A DNA stretch of 48,205 nt, taken from contig JAIQGC010000014.1 of assembly GCA_020072805.1 (NCBI GenBank), positions 1-48,205 on the forward strand. Reading direction: 5' to 3'. Positions 29,469 through 37,976 of the stretch are shown piece after piece. Each line of letters opens with the position of its first letter. Position 1 is the first letter of the stretch. The notes beneath the pieces were generated by a model. It had not been told where the DNA came from. It did not search any database and was given only the letters and a program-made list of their open reading frames with translations. Source of the stretch: Terriglobia bacterium. Lineage in GTDB: Bacteria; Acidobacteriota; Terriglobia; Acidiferrales; UBA7541. The position numbers and the translations under genes are program-made.

Positions 29469-29762
29469 CTACGCTTCGATGGCCAGCAGCGCCAGAACCT
29501 GTTGCGCGCTCACCCCGCGGATTTCCACGCGCTTCGTGCGGCTGCGCTCTCCGCTGAGAATTCTAACAGCCGCTTTGGGCGTTTTCAAAACTCCCGCCAG
29601 ATATTCGCACAGCGCCTCGTTGGCGCGGTCTTCCACGGCCGGGGCTCGCAGCCGGATCTTCAGCGCGCCGTTCCATTCGCCGGCAATCTCGTCCTTGCTG
29701 GCCCGCGGCTGCACCCGCACCGCCACCGTCACCACGCCCTCGCGCTGCTGAATATCAATCAA
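29469..29762 (-). CDS. DUF167/YggU-family protein
   Basis: A 97-residue protein with the DUF167 core (VRVQPRASKDEIAG ... LRAPAVEDRANEALCEYLA ... ILSGERSRTKRVEI). Function unknown; small, basic and widely conserved. The start is a TTG that overlaps the stop of the YggS-like gene as TTGA. The frame is open far upstream, but only as an out-of-frame copy of that gene. The yggS-yggU neighbourhood is common in bacteria. Confidence 0.85.
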   Translation of the reverse strand: MIDIQQREGVVTVAVRVQPRASKDEIAGEWNGALKIRLRAPAVEDRANEALCEYLAGVLKTPKAAVRILSGERSRTKRVEIRGVSAQQVLALLAIEA

Positions 29763-30475
29763 GCGTCCGCTCCCGCTGCGCTGCGCACGCCGAAGAGCGC
29801 CGTGCCCACGCGCACCTCCGTGGCTCCTTCTTCGATGGCCGCCTCGAAATCGTGGGACATGCCCATGGACAGCACCGGCAACGCCAGCCCGACCCGCGCG
29901 GCCAGCCCGTCGCGCAATTCCCGCAGCCGCCGGAAAAAAGGCCGCACCCGCTGCGCATCCTCCAAAAACGGCGGAATGCACATCAGCCCCGCCAGTTCGA
30001 GATGCGCGAGCGCCCGCACCCCTGTGGCCAGCGCCGCCAGTTGCCCCTCTTCCACTCCGCTCTTGGTCTCTTCCGGCGCGATGCGCACCTCGATCAGCAC
30101 GCGCAGTTTCTTGCCCCCCGCCGCTTCCCCGCGCGCCCGGTCCAGCCGCTGCGCCAGCCCCAGCTCATCCACGGAATCCACGCTGTCAAAGAGCCGCGCC
30201 GCGCGCGCCGCCTTATTGCTCTGCAAGTGGCCAATCAGGTGCCAGCACCCCGCCAACTCCGCCACCGCGCCGCGCTTCCCTTCCCATTCCTGCACGCGGT
30301 TTTCGCCAAAGTGCCGCACGCCCGCCGCGAACGCTTCTACAATCGCCTCCGCCGGAAACGTCTTGGACACTCCCACCAGCGTAATCTCCGCGGCTCGCCG
30401 CCCGGCGCGCTCCGCCGCGCGCGCAATGCGCTCTTCGATCTCGCGCAAATTCCCGGAAATCCCCTTGCCGCTCAT
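29759..30475 (-). CDS. YggS-family PLP homeostasis protein
   Basis: A 238-residue single-domain alanine-racemase-fold protein (PLPBP/YggS). The PLP lysine is K38 in LVGVSKTFP; GENRVQEW and HLIGHLQSNK are hallmark motifs, as is the C-terminal SMGMSHDFEAAI. It buffers pyridoxal phosphate and affects amino-acid pools rather than acting as a racemase. ATG 30475 gives the usual family length; ATG 30487 is 4 codons earlier. It is the first gene of a minus-strand operon divergent from tmk. Confidence 0.93.
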   Translation of the reverse strand: MSGKGISGNLREIEERIARAAERAGRRAAEITLVGVSKTFPAEAIVEAFAAGVRHFGENRVQEWEGKRGAVAELAGCWHLIGHLQSNKAARAARLFDSVDSVDELGLAQRLDRARGEAAGGKKLRVLIEVRIAPEETKSGVEEGQLAALATGVRALAHLELAGLMCIPPFLEDAQRVRPFFRRLRELRDGLAARVGLALPVLSMGMSHDFEAAIEEGATEVRVGTALFGVRSAAGADA

Positions 30476-30548
30476 CTTCAATTGCATCCTACCACGCGCG
30501 GCGTTGCGGCCGCCCGCATCCGCGGTTACACTGGCGCTGAGCTTATCG

Positions 30549-31253
30549 ATGATGCAGCCCGGAAAACTCATCGCCGTGGAAGGCATTGACGGCAGCGGCA
30601 AGCGCACCCAGGTGGACCTGCTCGCGCAGGCCCTGACCACCCGCGGCCACGCAGTCACTTCCATCGGCTTCCCCAACTACTCCTCGTGGTTCGGAAAAAT
30701 GGTCGCCCAATTCCTCAACGGCGAATTCGGTCCTCTCGAAACCGTGGACCCACACTTCACCGCACTGCTCTACGCCGGCGACCGCTACGAATCCAAGCCC
30801 TTCATCGAGTCCGCGCTGGCCCAAGGCTCCATCGTTCTCGCCGACCGCTATATCGGCTCCAATCTCGCCCACCAGACCGCCCGCGCCCCGCGGGAAAAAC
30901 GCGCCGCCTTCATCGCCTGGATCGAGCACCTCGAATACACAATCTACGCACTTCCCCGCGAGGCCCGCGTGCTCTACCTGCGCGTCCCTCCGCGCCAGGC
31001 TCAGGAGTTGATCGCCCGCAAAGCCGAGCGTGCCTATACCGCCGCGCGCCACGATCTGCAGGAAGCCAGCATCCGCCACCTCGAAGCGGCCCTCTCCGTC
31101 TACGACGAACTGGCCCAGCGCTCCAATTGGACGCGCATCGAATGTTATGATGAGGCCGGAGCGGCGATGCGCTCGCCCGAAGACATCGCCCGCGAAGTGC
31201 TGGCCGCGGTCGAGCCGGTGCTGGCTGCCGCCGCCGGCGCTCCGCTCAAATAG
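30549..31253 (+). CDS. tmk: Thymidylate kinase
   Basis: A 234-residue dTMP kinase that makes dTDP for DNA synthesis. The P-loop is EGIDGSGKRTQ (about residues 11-21), the DRYIGSN motif is near 98-104, and an Arg/Pro-containing lid region follows. It is slightly longer than the common ~210 residues. Two ATGs are adjacent (30549, 30552); the ribosome binding site is weak. It is followed after 10 nt by holB, the usual tmk-holB order. Confidence 0.93.
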   Translation: MMQPGKLIAVEGIDGSGKRTQVDLLAQALTTRGHAVTSIGFPNYSSWFGKMVAQFLNGEFGPLETVDPHFTALLYAGDRYESKPFIESALAQGSIVLADRYIGSNLAHQTARAPREKRAAFIAWIEHLEYTIYALPREARVLYLRVPPRQAQELIARKAERAYTAARHDLQEASIRHLEAALSVYDELAQRSNWTRIECYDEAGAAMRSPEDIAREVLAAVEPVLAAAAGAPLK

Positions 31254-31263
31254 GTTTTCACCG

Positions 31264-32397
31264 ATGCCCTTTTCCGATTTCCACGGCAATCCCCCCATCG
31301 TCACCGCGCTGCGCGGCGCCCTGCGCACCGCCCGCGTGCCCCACGCACTGCTCTTCACCGGCCCGCGCGGCGTCGGCAAGTTTACCCTGGCGCGCATGTT
31401 CGCCCAGGCCGCCTGCTGCGAACGCATGACCGACGACTTCTGCGGCGAATGCCCGCCCTGCCTGGCCATCGCCCGCCTCGCCGATCCCCAGCCGCTCGTC
31501 GAACAGGGCCTTACCGAACGCGGGGAAAGCGCCGACGCCGCGATGGTCGAGCGCATGCCCTTGATCCTGCAAACGCATCCCGACGTCTGGGCGCTCCTGC
31601 CCGACCCGGTGCGCCTGCGCACGCCCGTGGCCCGCCCTCTTCTGCGCATGGGCCAGATCCGCGCCATGCAGCGCGCCGCCTATTTCGCCCCGCAAGGCCG
31701 CCGCCGCGTCTTCCTCCTCGACGGCGCGGAAACCATGCGCTGGGAAGTCGCCAACGTCTGCCTGAAAATCCTCGAGGAGCCTCCGGCCACTTCCACGATC
31801 ATCCTCATCGCTCCGTCGACCGGTTCCTTGCCGCTGACCATCCTCTCGCGCTGCATGCAGTTCCATTTCGCGCCCCTGGATGTTGCCGACGTGGAAGCAC
31901 TGCTCCGCGAACATGCTCCCGGCCAAAAACCCGCCGGCATGAAAACCGCCGCGCTGCTTTCCGAGGGCAGCCCCGGTCTGGCCATGGCCATGAACGTGGA
32001 CGCCGAGACCCAGCTTCGACGCGACGCTCTGCGCATCCTGGAAACCGCCGCCAGCGGCCGCGGCTTCTCCCAGCTTTTCACGCAGACCGCCGCGCTGGCC
32101 AAGGGCCGCGAAACCCCTTTCGATCAGTTGCTGGCCGTCTTCTACACCCTGTTGACCGACCTGCTCGAGCTGACCGCCGGCGTCACCCAGCCCCAGTTGC
32201 GCAACCCCCAGCTCAAGCGCGAACTGGAATCCCTCAGCCGCGCCGTGAACACCCCATGGGTCGAGCAAGCCATTCGCGGCATCGACGAGTTGGCCGCCGG
32301 AACCAAACGCAACCTCAACCGCCAGCTGGGATTAGACGCCCTGGCCACGGAGCTGGCCGCCTCTTCGCCCGCTTCCGGCCCTGCCCCGCAACGCTGA
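31264..32397 (+). CDS. holB: DNA polymerase III delta' subunit
   Basis: A 377-residue clamp-loader subunit. The P-loop-like GPRGVGKF is at 33-40. A cysteine cluster (C51, C52, C60, C63, C66 in CGECPPC) fits the zinc module of AAA+ clamp-loader subunits, and the SRC motif appears in ILSRCMQF. A helical C-terminal collar domain follows. It starts 10 nt after tmk. The partner gamma/tau subunit (dnaX) begins at the right end of the window. Confidence 0.92.
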   Translation: MPFSDFHGNPPIVTALRGALRTARVPHALLFTGPRGVGKFTLARMFAQAACCERMTDDFCGECPPCLAIARLADPQPLVEQGLTERGESADAAMVERMPLILQTHPDVWALLPDPVRLRTPVARPLLRMGQIRAMQRAAYFAPQGRRRVFLLDGAETMRWEVANVCLKILEEPPATSTIILIAPSTGSLPLTILSRCMQFHFAPLDVADVEALLREHAPGQKPAGMKTAALLSEGSPGLAMAMNVDAETQLRRDALRILETAASGRGFSQLFTQTAALAKGRETPFDQLLAVFYTLLTDLLELTAGVTQPQLRNPQLKRELESLSRAVNTPWVEQAIRGIDELAAGTKRNLNRQLGLDALATELAASSPASGPAPQR

Positions 32398-32525
32398 GCA
32401 GGTCCCCATCCGTGGCAATCCCCCGGCCAAAATAATTCCGCCCGGCTGTAACCATTCTTCATTTCCGTACGTCACAATAAGCAGAATAGGTTTTTTCCAA
32501 CCCGCATGACGTCGAGGTGTTTGGT

Positions 32526-32891
32526 ATGGTCAATCGCAGACTATTTCGCCCAGGTTTTCCCGAGCCCAAGGAGCCCATGCCCGGCCGCCCTGCTCACGGC
32601 GGTCCCATACCGAGCAAAAAGCCCGCTCCTCCGGAAGTCACCCACGCGGAAAACTACTACTGGGTCAAGCAGATGCAGTCCCATCTGCCCATGTGCATCG
32701 TCCTGATGGACGGAGAAACTCTCCACGGCACCATCGAATGGTACGACCGCGACTGCATCAAGCTCACCCGCACCGGCAGCCCCAACCTGCTTATCTTCAA
32801 GCGCGCCATCAAGTACCTCTATAAAGAAGGCGAAGACGGCGCAGCGGCGGATACCGGCGATAGCGACGAAGACAAAATCGGCAATATTTAA
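32526..32891 (+). CDS. hfq: Hfq-like Sm-fold RNA-binding protein
   Basis: A 121-residue protein whose residues about 43-100 form an Hfq/Sm core: helix (YYWVKQMQ), Sm1 strands (LPMCIVLMDGETLHGTIEWYDRD region) and Sm2 (LLIFKRAIKYLYK). The usual YKHA of Hfq is FKRA here. A proline-rich, basic extension of about 42 residues precedes the core and a short acidic tail follows. ATG 32526 is preferred to GTG 32517 because GAGG lies 8 nt before the ATG. Hfq matches small RNAs with mRNAs; a possible small RNA lies at about 46.5 kb. The family call is good, but the atypical Sm2 should be noted. Confidence 0.8.
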   Translation: MVNRRLFRPGFPEPKEPMPGRPAHGGPIPSKKPAPPEVTHAENYYWVKQMQSHLPMCIVLMDGETLHGTIEWYDRDCIKLTRTGSPNLLIFKRAIKYLYKEGEDGAAADTGDSDEDKIGNI

Positions 32892-32907
32892 CCCGCATAT
32901 TCCGTAG

Positions 32908-32982
32908 GGGCGGAGCTTGCTCCGCCCGTGCCCCGCAAGGAATGTTACCTCGACTGCTGTAGCCGCCCTCTTCAGAGGGCGG
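32908..32982. repeat. Two GC-rich palindromes (REP-like) after hfq
   Basis: The first is GGGCGGAG-CTTG-CTCCGCCC (32908-32927); the second is CCGCCCTC-TTCA-GAGGGCGG (32963-32982). Both are perfect 8-bp stems with 4-nt loops, 35 nt apart, 16 nt or more after the hfq stop. Either could terminate transcription, but neither has a good T-tract. Their form matches intergenic REP-type palindromes. Confidence 0.6.
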
Positions 32983-33057
32983 GCCTTTCACTCCCCACTG
33001 CGGACCAACTCTTCCCCCGGAAAAACACAGCCGATACACGCGCCCACCACAGCGCCA

Positions 33058-33504
33058 CTACTTCCGCAGCGAATACCCTCCGGCAGCCCCAAATGTCAGC
33101 AGCGCCTTGGCCGCCAGTTCGCCCTTGCGCGTCCGGATTTCGCATTCCGCCACGATGAAATTCCGCCCCGCCCGCAGAACCTTCGCCTCCGCCAGCGCAT
33201 GACTCTCCCCCACCGGCAAAAGAAAATTGATCTTCATCTCCACCGTGGCCAGTTCCCGGCCCCGCGGAATCATCGTATACGCCGCCACCGCCGCGGCATT
33301 GTCCGCCAGCGCCGCCAGAATCCCCCCGTGCACCACCCCGTGCAGTTGCCGGTGCCGTTCGCGCACGTTCATCCGCAGCACCGCCCGCCCCTTCTCCACC
33401 GCTTCCAGCGTGAACCCTAGCAACTGCGTCGCACTGCTCTTCTTCATGCGCTTGCGCACCTGGCTTTCCACCCGGCGCGTCTGTTCCAGCAGCTTTGAAG
33501 CCAT
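33058..33504 (-). CDS. PaaI-like hotdog-fold thioesterase
   Basis: A 148-residue hotdog-fold protein with the PaaI signature (HGVVHGGILAALADNAAAVAA), in which the HGG loop and following Asp are used in acyl-CoA hydrolysis. Starting at ATG 33504, with GAGGAA about 7 nt upstream, gives the usual length. It lies downstream of an SDR on the same strand, 57 nt apart, so a shared transcript is possible. Substrate unknown. Confidence 0.87.
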   Translation of the reverse strand: MASKLLEQTRRVESQVRKRMKKSSATQLLGFTLEAVEKGRAVLRMNVRERHRQLHGVVHGGILAALADNAAAVAAYTMIPRGRELATVEMKINFLLPVGESHALAEAKVLRAGRNFIVAECEIRTRKGELAAKALLTFGAAGGYSLRK

Positions 33505-33561
33505 ACAGTTCCTCGCTCCTTTTCTTTCCCGGTCCATCCCCGCGCGAATTTTCCCGCCGCC

Positions 33562-34326
33562 TCAATACGCGGAAAGCCCGCCATCCAGCGGAAACGCCGC
33601 TCCCGTCACCCACGACGCTTCCTCCGACGCCAGATACACCGCCATTTGCGCCGGGTCCTCCGGCCTTCCCATCCGCCCCAGGGGAATCGTGGCCGTGCGC
33701 GCCCGCCGCACGGCTGCCGGGTCCGGCGCCTTATCGATGACTGCCTTCACCATATCCGTCTCCACGATCGCCGGACAAATGCAGTTGACGCGGATGCCCT
33801 CCCTGGCGTGGTCCAAGGCCATGGCCTTGGTCAGCATCGTCACCCCGCCTTTCGACGCGCAATACGCCGCGCGATCCCTGTATCCCACCAGACCCAGGAT
33901 CGATCCGATATTTACGATGGCTCCTCCGCGGGCCTTGCGCAACTCCCCCAGAGCCGCGCGCGACATCAGAAACGGCCCCTTCAGGTTGGCGTCCATCACG
34001 CGGTCCCACTCCTCCTCGGAAGTAGCCTCCGCGCTGGTGGTGCTCAAGATCCCCGCGCTATTCACCAGCACATTCAGCCCGCCAAAGCGCGCCGCGGTCT
34101 CCGCCACGGCCCGCACCGCATCCGCCGCTTTGCTCACATCGCACTGCACCACCAGCGCCTCGCCCCCCGCCGCGCGAATTTCCCCCGCCGTCTCTTCCAG
34201 CGGCTCGCGCCGCCGCCCGGCGATCGCCACCCGGGCGCCTTCCCGTGCAAACAGCAGCGCGCAGGCGCGGCCGATTCCCGTGCCTCCTCCGGTGATCAGC
34301 GCGATTTTTCCTGTCAATCGTGTCAC
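33562..34326 (-). CDS. Short-chain dehydrogenase/reductase
   Basis: A 254-residue classical SDR. The cofactor motif is TGGGTGIG (12-19), NSAG is at 89-92, and the catalytic residues are S142, Y155 and K159 (YCASK). C-terminal PLGRMGRPED and GAAFPLDGG are typical. The start is a GTG at 34326 behind GGAGAA. RR at 38-39 after the second strand hints at NADPH. The substrate cannot be named; the neighbouring thioesterase suggests acyl or keto-acid metabolism. Confidence 0.9.
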   Translation of the reverse strand: MTRLTGKIALITGGGTGIGRACALLFAREGARVAIAGRRREPLEETAGEIRAAGGEALVVQCDVSKAADAVRAVAETAARFGGLNVLVNSAGILSTTSAEATSEEEWDRVMDANLKGPFLMSRAALGELRKARGGAIVNIGSILGLVGYRDRAAYCASKGGVTMLTKAMALDHAREGIRVNCICPAIVETDMVKAVIDKAPDPAAVRRARTATIPLGRMGRPEDPAQMAVYLASEEASWVTGAAFPLDGGLSAY

Positions 34327-34469
34327 GTTTTCTCCGCCTCGTACGTCTAAGAAAAGAACGCCGGGAGGCTCCGTGGCGTGACTCTAGCACCCGCCTTGCG
34401 CTGCTCGCAACCCGCGCATGGCCGTGGTACTGTTTCCGGGCACTTTGCGGTTGAATTGTGAAAACCACT

Positions 34470-35606
34470 ATGCGCATCGGCATCACCTGCTATCCAACCT
34501 ACGGCGGCTCCGGCGTCGTCGCCACCGAACTCGGCATGGAACTCGCCGTGCGCGGCCACGACATCCACTTCATCAGCTACGCCCCGCCCATCCGCATGGA
34601 CCTCGCCAACGAGCGCATCCACTTCCACGAAGTCGAAGTCGCCTCCTACCCCCTCATCGACCACCCTCCCTACACCCTGGCCCTCGCCACCAAAATGCTT
34701 GAAGTCTTCGAATCCCAGTCCCTCGATCTCCTTCACGTCCACTACGCCATTCCCCATTCCGTCAGCGCCCTGCTGGCCCGCTCCATGGCCGCCCCCCGCC
34801 GCCTGCCCTTCATCACCACCCTCCACGGCACCGACATCACCCTCGTCGGCGCCAACCGCAGCTATCTCCCCATCACCCGCTTCTCCATCGAGCAGAGCGA
34901 CGGCGTCACCACCATCTCCCACTACCTCCGCCAGACCACCCTGAAAGAGTTCGACATCAAGCGCCCCATCGAAGTCATCCCCAACTTCGTCAACTGCGAC
35001 CTCTACCACCGCTCCACCGATTCCGCTCTCCGCGCCCAGTGGGCCCCCGGCGGCGAGCCCATCCTCATGCACCTTTCCAATTTCCGCCCCGTCAAGCGCC
35101 TCACCGACGTCGTCGAAATCTTCGCCCTGGTCCGCGAAAAAATGCCCGCCAAGCTCGTGCTCATCGGCGACGGCCCCGACCGCGGCGCCGCCGAATTCCT
35201 CGTGCGCAAGAAGTGCCTGCAAAGAGACGTGCATTTTCTGGGGAAACAGGACCGCGTCTACGAAAAACTCGGCCTCGCCGACCTCTTCCTGCTTCCTTCG
35301 CAGCTCGAATCCTTCGGCCTCGCCGCCCTCGAAGCCATGTCCTGCGAAGTCCCGGTCATCGCCAGCGACGTCGGCGGCATTCCCGAAGTCATCGAAGACG
35401 GCGTGGACGGCTACCTCATCGACCCCGGCGACGTCGCCGACGCTGCCCGCCACGCCATCGAAATCCTTTCCCGTTCCGACCGCGGCCGCTCCATGGGCCT
35501 CGCCGCCCGCGCCAACGCCCGCAAAAAATTCTGCTCCAACGACGTCATCCCCGCCTACGAACGCTATTACAAGCAGGTCCTCGATCAATCCCCCGCCCAC
35601 TCCTGA
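34470..35606 (+). CDS. bshA: N-acetyl-alpha-D-glucosaminyl L-malate synthase (bacillithiol)
   Basis: A 378-residue GT4-family glycosyltransferase. The N-terminus [19 protein letters not shown] and the [20 protein letters not shown] and [14 protein letters not shown] motifs match BshA, which makes the first intermediate of bacillithiol from UDP-GlcNAc and L-malate. ATG 34470 fits the family N-terminus; a GTG at 34458 is the alternative. The other bacillithiol genes (bshB, bshC) are not in this window. The presence of bshA fits Acidobacteria, Bacteroidetes, Firmicutes or Deinococcus-group bacteria. Confidence 0.92.
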   Translation: MRIGITCYPTYGGSGVVATELGMELAVRGHDIHFISYAPPIRMDLANERIHFHEVEVASYPLIDHPPYTLALATKMLEVFESQSLDLLHVHYAIPHSVSALLARSMAAPRRLPFITTLHGTDITLVGANRSYLPITRFSIEQSDGVTTISHYLRQTTLKEFDIKRPIEVIPNFVNCDLYHRSTDSALRAQWAPGGEPILMHLSNFRPVKRLTDVVEIFALVREKMPAKLVLIGDGPDRGAAEFLVRKKCLQRDVHFLGKQDRVYEKLGLADLFLLPSQLESFGLAALEAMSCEVPVIASDVGGIPEVIEDGVDGYLIDPGDVADAARHAIEILSRSDRGRSMGLAARANARKKFCSNDVIPAYERYYKQVLDQSPAHS

Positions 35607-35664
35607 TTTCTCCCGCGCACCTGTGCTACTCTCGTCTCCCACGAATTCTTCTCGAAGGACGCTC

Positions 35665-36645
35665 ATGCCCCGGCCCAAAGTTCTCGCCACCCGGCCCCTG
35701 TTCGAATCCGCCCGCCAGATCCTTAACGCCTCTTGCGACGTGGACTACTGGTCCGCACCCGAGCGCATCTCTCGCGAAGAGCTTCTCCGCCGCGTCGCCG
35801 ATAAGGACGCTCTCGTCTGCCTGCTCACCGAGCGCGTGGACGACGCCCTCCTCGCCGCCGCTCCCGCCCTGCGCATCGCCGCCAACGTCGCCGTCGGCTT
35901 CGACAACATTGATGTCCCCGCCTGCACTCGCCGCTCCGTCGCCGCCACCAATACTCCCGGCGTGCTCGACGAAACCACCGCCGATTTCGCCTGGACCCTC
36001 CTCATGGCCGTCGCCCGCCGCATCGGCGAAGGCGAACAGCTCGCCCGCTCCGGCCAGTGGACCGGCTGGGACCTTGATCAACTCTGCGGCGCCGACATCC
36101 ACGGAAAAACTCTCGGCCTGCTCGGCTTCGGCCGCATCGGCCGCGCCGTCGCCCGCCGCGCCTCCGGCTTCCGCATGAAAGTCATCTACCACGACGCCCT
36201 GCGCGCACCCGAAGCCGTCGAACACGAACTCCACGCCGAATTCCGCGAATTCCGCTCCGTCCTCGCGCAAAGCGATTTCCTCTCCGTGCACGTCCCCCTG
36301 CTCCCGGAAACCAGGGGCCTCCTCGGCGCCGCCCAGTTTTCCCTCATGAAGCCGTCCGCGTTTCTCATCAACACCTCGCGCGGCCCGGTCATTGATGAAT
36401 CCGCCCTCGTCCACGCCCTCGAATCCCGCCAGCTTGCCGGCGCCGCGCTCGACGTCAACGAAAAAGAGCCGCAGATTCATCCCGGCCTGCTCCGCCCCAA
36501 TACCGTCCTGGCGCCGCACCTCGCTTCCGCCTCTCTCGAAACCCGCACAAAAATGGCCTGCATGGCCGCCGAAAACGTCGTCGCCCTGCTCTCCGGCAAA
36601 CGCCCGCCCAATCTCCTCAACCCCGAGGTTCTGCAATCGCATTGA
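35665..36645 (+). CDS. D-2-hydroxyacid dehydrogenase (GhrB/hydroxypyruvate reductase-like)
   Basis: A 326-residue NAD(P)-dependent D-isomer-specific hydroxyacid dehydrogenase. The Rossmann motif is GFGRIGRAVA; catalytic Arg (NTSRGPVIDE), Glu (DVNEKEP) and His (LAPHLASAS) are in place. ATG 35665 follows GAAGGA. It overlaps or abuts the glycerate 2-kinase gene (TTGA at 36642-36645), so glyoxylate or hydroxypyruvate to D-glycerate is the likely reaction, with the kinase next in the pathway. Confidence 0.9.
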   Translation: MPRPKVLATRPLFESARQILNASCDVDYWSAPERISREELLRRVADKDALVCLLTERVDDALLAAAPALRIAANVAVGFDNIDVPACTRRSVAATNTPGVLDETTADFAWTLLMAVARRIGEGEQLARSGQWTGWDLDQLCGADIHGKTLGLLGFGRIGRAVARRASGFRMKVIYHDALRAPEAVEHELHAEFREFRSVLAQSDFLSVHVPLLPETRGLLGAAQFSLMKPSAFLINTSRGPVIDESALVHALESRQLAGAALDVNEKEPQIHPGLLRPNTVLAPHLASASLETRTKMACMAAENVVALLSGKRPPNLLNPEVLQSH

Positions 36646-36659
36646 GCCCCACCCGCTCC

Positions 36660-37973
36660 ATGCCCGATCTAAAACATCTCGCCCGCTCTCTCTTCGCGGA
36701 AACCCTCGCCGGCATCAGCATCCCCGATACCATGCGCCGCAAACTCCGCCGCGAGGATTCCCGCATCCGCTGCGCCGGCTCCGTCATCAACCTCCGCGAA
36801 TTCGATTCCCTGCGCGTCGTCGCCTACGGCAAAGCCACTCACGCCATGCTCGAAGGCCTCGCCGCCGTCCTCGGCCCGCATTTCCCTTTCACCGGCGTCG
36901 CCTCCGCTCCCGTCGCTCCTCCCCGCCCGCTCCCCGGCATGCGCTATTTCACCGGCGGCCATCCGCTACCCAACGAAGACAGCCTCGCCGCCGCCCGCGA
37001 AATTCTCGCCCTCCTCGCCGGCTGCGATGAACGCACGCTGATTTTCTTCCTTCTCACCGGCGGAGGCTCCGCCCTGGTCGAACAACTCCTCGTCCCCGGT
37101 TCCACCCTCGATGACATTCAGTCCCTGCACCGCGCTCTCGTCACCTGCGGCGCTCCCATCGACTCCATGAACGCCGTGCGCAAGCATCTCTCCGCCGTAA
37201 AAGGCGGCCGCCTCGCCGCCGCCGCTCCCCATGCCATGAAGCTCTCCTACGGGGTCAGCGACGTGCCCCCCGGCCGCGAATCCGCTCTCGCCTCCGGCCC
37301 CTCCATCCCCGACCCCACCACCCGCGAAGATGCCGCGCGCGTGATAAAGCAATTCGCCCTCGAAGAAAAATTCCCTCCGCGCCTCCGCGAGTGGCTCGCC
37401 CAAAATTCTCTTCCGGAAACGCCCAAAGACGGCGACCCCATCTTCGCCCTCTCGCACTTTGAACTTTTATTGGGAATGGAAGACCTGTTTGCCGCGGCCC
37501 GCAGCGCCGCCTCAGCCGCCGGCTGCGTCGTCGCCTGCGACAACTCCACCGACGACTGGCCCGTGCGCGATGCCGCCGCGCATCTTCTCGATCAACTGGA
37601 AAAATTACGCGCCGCGCATCCCGGCCGGCTCGTCGCCCTCATCGCCGACGGCGAAGTCAGCTGCCCGGTCACCGGCCCCGGCTCCGGCGGACGCAACGCC
37701 GCTTTCGTTCTCGCCTGCGTCGAACAACTCGCCGGACGCCACGCCGCCGTCCTCAGCGCCGGCACCGACGGCATCGACGGCAACAGCCCCGCCGCCGGCG
37801 CCCTCGCCGACGGCCAAACCCTCGCCCGCGCCCGCGCCGCGCAACTCGACCCTGTCGGCTATTTTCTCCGCAGCGACGCGCACACCTTCTTCGCCCGCCT
37901 CGGCGACTCCATCCTCACCGGCCCCACCGGCAACAACCTGCGCGATCTCCGCATCCTTCTCGCCGCCGGCTGA
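36660..37973 (+). CDS. Glycerate 2-kinase (GckA/MOFRL family)
   Basis: A 437-residue MOFRL-family glycerate kinase. Characteristic features: an N-terminal VVAYGKATHAM stretch, the GGGSALV motif, NAVRKHLSAVKGGRLA, SGPSIPDP, and the C-terminal MOFRL domain (TDGIDGNSPAAGA, DAHTFFARLGD, TGPTGNNLRDL). It converts D-glycerate to 2-phosphoglycerate. ATG 36660 is one choice; a TTG at 36642 would overlap the preceding stop and couple the genes. It converges on the M1 aminopeptidase gene with 3 nt between stops. Confidence 0.92.
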   Translation: MPDLKHLARSLFAETLAGISIPDTMRRKLRREDSRIRCAGSVINLREFDSLRVVAYGKATHAMLEGLAAVLGPHFPFTGVASAPVAPPRPLPGMRYFTGGHPLPNEDSLAAAREILALLAGCDERTLIFFLLTGGGSALVEQLLVPGSTLDDIQSLHRALVTCGAPIDSMNAVRKHLSAVKGGRLAAAAPHAMKLSYGVSDVPPGRESALASGPSIPDPTTREDAARVIKQFALEEKFPPRLREWLAQNSLPETPKDGDPIFALSHFELLLGMEDLFAAARSAASAAGCVVACDNSTDDWPVRDAAAHLLDQLEKLRAAHPGRLVALIADGEVSCPVTGPGSGGRNAAFVLACVEQLAGRHAAVLSAGTDGIDGNSPAAGALADGQTLARARAAQLDPVGYFLRSDAHTFFARLGDSILTGPTGNNLRDLRILLAAG

Positions 37974-37976
37974 CCC

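Noticed and set aside
30216-30250. A TGGCAC element on the minus strand inside the yggS-like gene
   Set aside because: The -12 part reads TGGC rather than TTGC, and it lies within a conserved coding region.
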